Source: Thalassolituus maritimus (GTDB lineage Bacteria; Pseudomonadota; Gammaproteobacteria; Pseudomonadales; Oceanobacteraceae). Taken from it: a stretch of DNA of 64,000 bases. The notes under the pieces were generated by a model, which saw only the letters and a list, made by a program, of their open reading frames with translations, ran no database searches and was not told where the DNA came from. The stretch lies in contig NZ_FTOH01000009.1 of assembly GCF_900156675.1 (NCBI RefSeq), positions 115,340-179,339 of the forward strand, read 5' to 3'. Positions 61,295 to 64,000 of this stretch are shown piece by piece (within the stretch, counting starts at the first letter, position 1; each line of letters starts with the position of its first letter). The translations under genes were made by a program, and so were the position numbers.

Positions 61295-61346
61295 ATACTA
61301 AGGATTCCTTAGTATGCGGTCAAATTGCAAACTAAGAGAATCTTAG
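61295..61346. promoter_or_regulatory. Divergent control region with two XRE operators and the lipoprotein promoter
   Basis: Two palindromes share the consensus CTAAG-N5-CTTAG: 61298-61312 (extended to 8-bp arms, ACTAAGGA-T-TCCTTAGT) and 61332-61346. On the minus strand a promoter TTGACC (61318-61323), 17-bp spacer and TAGTAT (61295-61300) drives the lipoprotein gene. The first operator covers its -10 and spacer, so binding would block it. The second lies 62-76 bp before the XRE start codon, suited for autoregulation. Confidence 0.8.
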
Positions 61347-61407
61347 CCTTGATTCTTTATGAAACAGGGCGCAACCAATCGACACGTTCACCAAGCGGCT
61401 AAAGTAC

Positions 61408-61689
61408 ATGCGAGAAAAACGGAAGCTATCTCAGAAACAGCTTGGGATAGATGCGGGTATTGATCCTTCAGCGGCAAGCCCCCGTATGAACCAGTATGAA
61501 ACCGGAAAGCACAGACCTGATCCGAACATGACGGAAAGATTGTGTCAGGTGCTGGGGGTGCCTGTGGCGTACCTGTATTGCGAAGATGATGACCTTGCGC
61601 GCGTTGTTGCTAGTTTCGCGAACTTGAATGACAAGGATAAACGCAAGATTCTTTCGATGATTGATCAGATCGAAAGTTTGGAAGGTTGA
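61408..61689 (+). CDS. XRE-family transcriptional repressor
   Basis: A 93-aa HTH_3 regulator. The helix-turn-helix is LSQKQLGIDAGIDPSAASPRMNQYETGKHRP, and the C-terminal 35 residues (LNDKDKRKILSMIDQIESL) form a likely dimerisation helix. In-frame codons before ATG 61408 read ID-TFTKRLKY, which is what XRE proteins usually have just before MREKRKLSQ, yet there is no ATG/GTG/TTG there. An ATC at the family's usual start position suggests either a rare start codon or a shortened protein. Probable control of itself and the divergent exported-protein pair through the two CTAAG-N5-CTTAG sites. Confidence 0.85.
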   Translation: MREKRKLSQKQLGIDAGIDPSAASPRMNQYETGKHRPDPNMTERLCQVLGVPVAYLYCEDDDLARVVASFANLNDKDKRKILSMIDQIESLEG

Positions 61690-61722
61690 AGGACTGGCTC
61701 TAGTAATTACTGAGCAGTAAAA

Positions 61723-63063
61723 TCAGTTAGACATTATCAACTTTCCTTTCAGCTTCGGCAGAAGCTCCATGAACAATGGGTAATATTTTGAACTTTGTTC
61801 GAATTTGGGATCTGTTTTCCAGTTCTTCTTAAAGCGCGCCCTTTTTTCATTCAGCTTTTGATTATGCTTATCGAAAACTATTTCGGTTCTATCGTATACA
61901 TTGACTGTGTACAAGAAAACCAGCCAATGTTGCGTATGATGTTCCCAAACATAGTTTACAAGCCACGTCCATTTTCCAACTTGGTTTGGAAAGTGGATCT
62001 TACCATCCCGTACGGATAATAATGCTTTTATAAATTTCAGAAAGCCCGGACATAAATCATCGTTATCATATAATCCAATAGATATGAGTTTCACTGCGCA
62101 CTCTCTCCGTGAGGTGTAGCTTGGATCATCCTCTAAGGAGATGGCTTCAAAGATTTTAATGAAATATTGAGCTTCATAGTTTCGCTTGTCATTAAGTGTC
62201 TGCTGGTGATTCTCATCGAAGTTTATGAAGTAAGGTTTATAAGTGTAGGGGTCGAACTTTATGATATCGAAAGATACGGGCATTGTTTCCCAGTGATCGG
62301 TTATTATTTTACTTTTGAAGTCAAAATATTGCCTTTTAAAATGACCAGTAAGGATTAGTTTTCCTTGGCTGTATGTCATCTCCTTTGATTCTCTATCCAC
62401 TGACAATGCGTTTGATTTATTGTTGAAGAATACATCTTTTTCTGTTGCTCGTGCTTTATTTGGGTCAAGATTGCTGAATATCCAAAATATAGAAATCCCT
62501 TCGTTCTTATAAAAAACCTCTCGGCTAACGATAACGTCCAAAAATGTGGTTGATAGTTGGATTTCAAATACAACTATTTTACCGTTGAACTCAGCGGATA
62601 TATCAGGCTTCTTCCATCTCTTTGACCAGCCACTACCTTTAATTACATTCTCTACTTTTATATTCTTAAATCGTTCATCTTTTCTCAGCTGTGATGCGAT
62701 GTAATTTTTTAAATCGAGATGGGGCTTACTCTCTTTTGCGCCATTGTATTTCATGCGGCGCACTTCATCCTTGGTGTATTTGGATTCAGTCTTTATTGGG
62801 CAGTCACCAGAATCATGAAGATGTTTGAAGTAGAAGGTATGACCACCACTTGGCGTTCGGTGCGATCTGATAACAACTGGTTGCCCGCATTCACTACACC
62901 CGTATAAAAAATTATTATCTTGAATTCGTTCTTCAATTTTCCTTCGTAACTGAAATATGGCTGCTTCACTTACTGCGATTAGAGGTATTGCAGATTCTTC
63001 CTTTCCTGTATCAAAATTTATTAATGTCGATATTGTCCGCTTCAACTCTGTTGGATCTTGCAT
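61723..63063 (-). CDS. DUF6035/CoiA-like PD-(D/E)XK nuclease-family protein
   Basis: A 446-aa protein. N-terminal zinc-ribbon-like part: YGCSECGQPVVIR (C56, C59) and HDSGDCPIK (C88), with HTFYFKHL, as in CoiA/DUF6035 proteins. The nuclease core follows: D154 in KKPDISAEFNG and E167-I-Q169 in VVFEIQLSTTF, a PD-(D/E)XK variant with Gln in place of Lys as in CoiA. The C-terminal 250 residues are unassigned. It lies 20 bp after the reverse transcriptase gene on the same strand, so is almost certainly co-transcribed. A DNA-cleaving effector role is inference. Confidence 0.78.
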   Translation of the reverse strand: MQDPTELKRTISTLINFDTGKEESAIPLIAVSEAAIFQLRRKIEERIQDNNFLYGCSECGQPVVIRSHRTPSGGHTFYFKHLHDSGDCPIKTESKYTKDEVRRMKYNGAKESKPHLDLKNYIASQLRKDERFKNIKVENVIKGSGWSKRWKKPDISAEFNGKIVVFEIQLSTTFLDVIVSREVFYKNEGISIFWIFSNLDPNKARATEKDVFFNNKSNALSVDRESKEMTYSQGKLILTGHFKRQYFDFKSKIITDHWETMPVSFDIIKFDPYTYKPYFINFDENHQQTLNDKRNYEAQYFIKIFEAISLEDDPSYTSRRECAVKLISIGLYDNDDLCPGFLKFIKALLSVRDGKIHFPNQVGKWTWLVNYVWEHHTQHWLVFLYTVNVYDRTEIVFDKHNQKLNEKRARFKKNWKTDPKFEQSSKYYPLFMELLPKLKGKLIMSN

Positions 63064-63083
63064 GGTCGGAAATTCCTTTTCCT

Positions 63084-63989
63084 CTATATTTGAGTTATAA
63101 GGTTTCTTGCGCGCTGTTTAAAAGCGGGGTTGATTTGACCAGCTGCATTTAACCTTCCAAGTAGTTCTTCATGGATTGCTTTTAGTTCTTCATCATTGAC
63201 AGCCGATCTCATTTCATTGAATAGGGTGTAAATTGCCTTGTGATGTTTATTTCTAACATCAATACGGTCAGCCCTGACAATTACACCTGTAATTAGCTTT
63301 GCTTCATTACGGCGAAAGAGTCGAGTTTTATCCGGATGAATTATCAGTCCTGCGTCTTGAACTATTCGGGAGACACTTCGTTGAAATAGTTCATTTACAG
63401 ATTTACCGGAAAACGTTAAGTCGTCTACATAGCTTGACATGGTGACGTCACGTGATTCGCACAGTGTTTGGAGATCGCTATACATCGAATGATTTGCCCA
63501 AAAGGATAGGGGCATACTTAATCGGCTTCCTGTAGGAATATGATCTTGATAAGAACATAATTCCGCAAGTATTCCTGCAACATCAGGTGCAGCGTTCATT
63601 GTTTTATGAAAAAAATGATATATGGACTTTTTAGAAATAGATGGATAGAAATTTCTAATATCCATTGTTAATACAGGGTGGTCTCCGACGTGTACTTTTG
63701 CATTCGTAACGTTTGATCTTCCTTTAACACCAGAATGAACGTAATCGGGCATAGCAACGCGAACGAGTAGGCTTGCTATCCGCGTTTGAACAATGTCCAG
63801 TCCTAAGCTGGGCGCTTGTATTTCCCGTTTCTTACCATTCGGCTTTTCAAGGAAGAAAACTCTATAATTTGAGTCGAGAGCAAGCGATTCAAGCTCGCTA
63901 ATGGACTTGTATGGTTCAATTTCATTGTTAACCGCTATTCCCTCGACAGTTTTATATATAAGGTGAAGCCCGTAGCTAGCGGCAACTAG
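63084..63989 (-). CDS. Retron-type reverse transcriptase (N-terminus unresolved)
   Basis: Reverse transcriptase with catalytic motif YVDD in SSYVDDLTFSG, first Asp in LTMDIRNFYPSIS, NAxxH motif (TNAKVHVGD) and an ITG at the VTG position (KLITGVIVR); the last two are hallmarks of retron RTs. From ATG 63752 only 222 aa result, but the same frame continues upstream with clear RT sequence (NYRVFFLEKPNGKKREIQAP, then LDIVQTRIASLLVRVA) as far as a TAA at 63990-63992. No ATG, GTG or TTG occurs in that upstream part, so the start is a rare codon or the 5' end is frameshifted. About 300 aa in all. A msr-msd RNA, if present, would be just beyond the window. Confidence 0.82.
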   Translation of the reverse strand, partial: LVAASYGLHLIYKTVEGIAVNNEIEPYKSISELESLALDSNYRVFFLEKPNGKKREIQAPSLGLDIVQTRIASLLVRVAMPDYVHSGVKGRSNVTNAKVHVGDHPVLTMDIRNFYPSISKKSIYHFFHKTMNAAPDVAGILAELCSYQDHIPTGSRLSMPLSFWANHSMYSDLQTLCESRDVTMSSYVDDLTFSGKSVNELFQRSVSRIVQDAGLIIHPDKTRLFRRNEAKLITGVIVRADRIDVRNKHHKAIYTLFNEMRSAVNDEELKAIHEELLGRLNAAGQINPAFKQRARNLITQI

Positions 63990-64000
63990 TTACCGGAGAA

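Larger units (their letters stand above)
54360..64000. mobile_element. Integrative element inserted at the 3' end of tRNA-Ser (left part)
   Basis: Everything right of the tRNA is accessory: tyrosine integrase, HUH protein, serine resolvase, toxin-antitoxin-like operon, XRE repressor, nuclease and reverse transcriptase, with no housekeeping gene. The attachment core should lie in the 3' part of the tRNA (54360-54381, T arm to CCA). No second copy of that core was found in the window, so the right end is beyond 64000. Boundaries are therefore inferred from gene content and the tRNA-integrase arrangement. Confidence 0.75.

Noticed and set aside
54382..64000. Right attachment site of the integrative element
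   Set aside because: No second copy of the tRNA-Ser 3' end was seen in the window; it must lie further right.
1..64000. CRISPR array, rRNA operon, riboswitch, complete IS element
   Set aside because: No regularly spaced long direct repeats, rRNA sequence, recognisable riboswitch core or transposase gene was found.

Overview
The window looks like a chromosomal segment of a marine gammaproteobacterium, most likely an Oceanospirillales/Saccharospirillaceae-type organism. This is inferred from the gene set: AcnA plus AcnB, AspS, RimO, PdxB, AlaA, long-form QueF, a PA2817-like protein, a RimK-like/GNAT-C39 pair, and tandem polyester-hydrolase-like enzymes of a kind known from marine Oceanospirillales. 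No 16S gene is present, so the genus is not fixed.

Layout. 1-13 kb is rich in signalling: a GlxA-type AraC regulator cut by the window edge, a PAS histidine kinase translationally coupled to a REC-PAS-GGDEF-EAL protein, a DyP peroxidase, RimO, and a giant hybrid kinase overlapping a REC-GGDEF cyclase. 13-22 kb holds a DUF4124 protein, a GTDC1-like (queuosine mannosyltransferase family) glycosyltransferase, a CPBP protease, a divergent RimK-like ligase and GNAT-peptidase C39 pair, a FemAB/COG3146 protein with a 70-aa partner, a MITE-like element, HIT, an MBL hydrolase, a UDG-like protein and HU. 22-33 kb holds an SDR, aspS, an unrecognised two-gene accessory pair, an MFS-PlsC fusion, three tandem PETase/cutinase-like hydrolases and an outer-membrane barrel. 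acnA (33.4-36.1 kb) and acnB (40.5-43.3 kb) flank an AT-rich cassette of four minus-strand genes: a coiled-coil membrane protein, a multi-TM protein, a HEPN-like protein and an HNH nuclease. 43.5-54.1 kb is mostly ordinary: pdxB, alaA, msrB, gpx, a duplicated tRNA-Glu/tRNA-Gly pair, an ABC exporter, queF, a class III cyclase and a nitroreductase.

From the 3' end of tRNA-Ser(GGA) at 54381 to the window end the sequence is an integrative element. It has a tyrosine integrase whose first catalytic Arg position reads Ser, small unknown genes, a small HUH-type protein, a serine resolvase preceded by three CCTATA repeats spaced exactly 18 bp, a three-gene operon of HYD1-type ADP-ribosyltransferase, DUF6881 protein and macro-domain protein, two exported proteins divergent from an XRE repressor across two matching operators, and at the edge a retron-type reverse transcriptase followed by a DUF6035/CoiA-like nuclease.

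Best candidates for undescribed systems are the ART-DUF6881-macro operon, the RT-DUF6035 pair and the acnA-acnB cassette. All family names come from motif recognition by eye; no searches were run.
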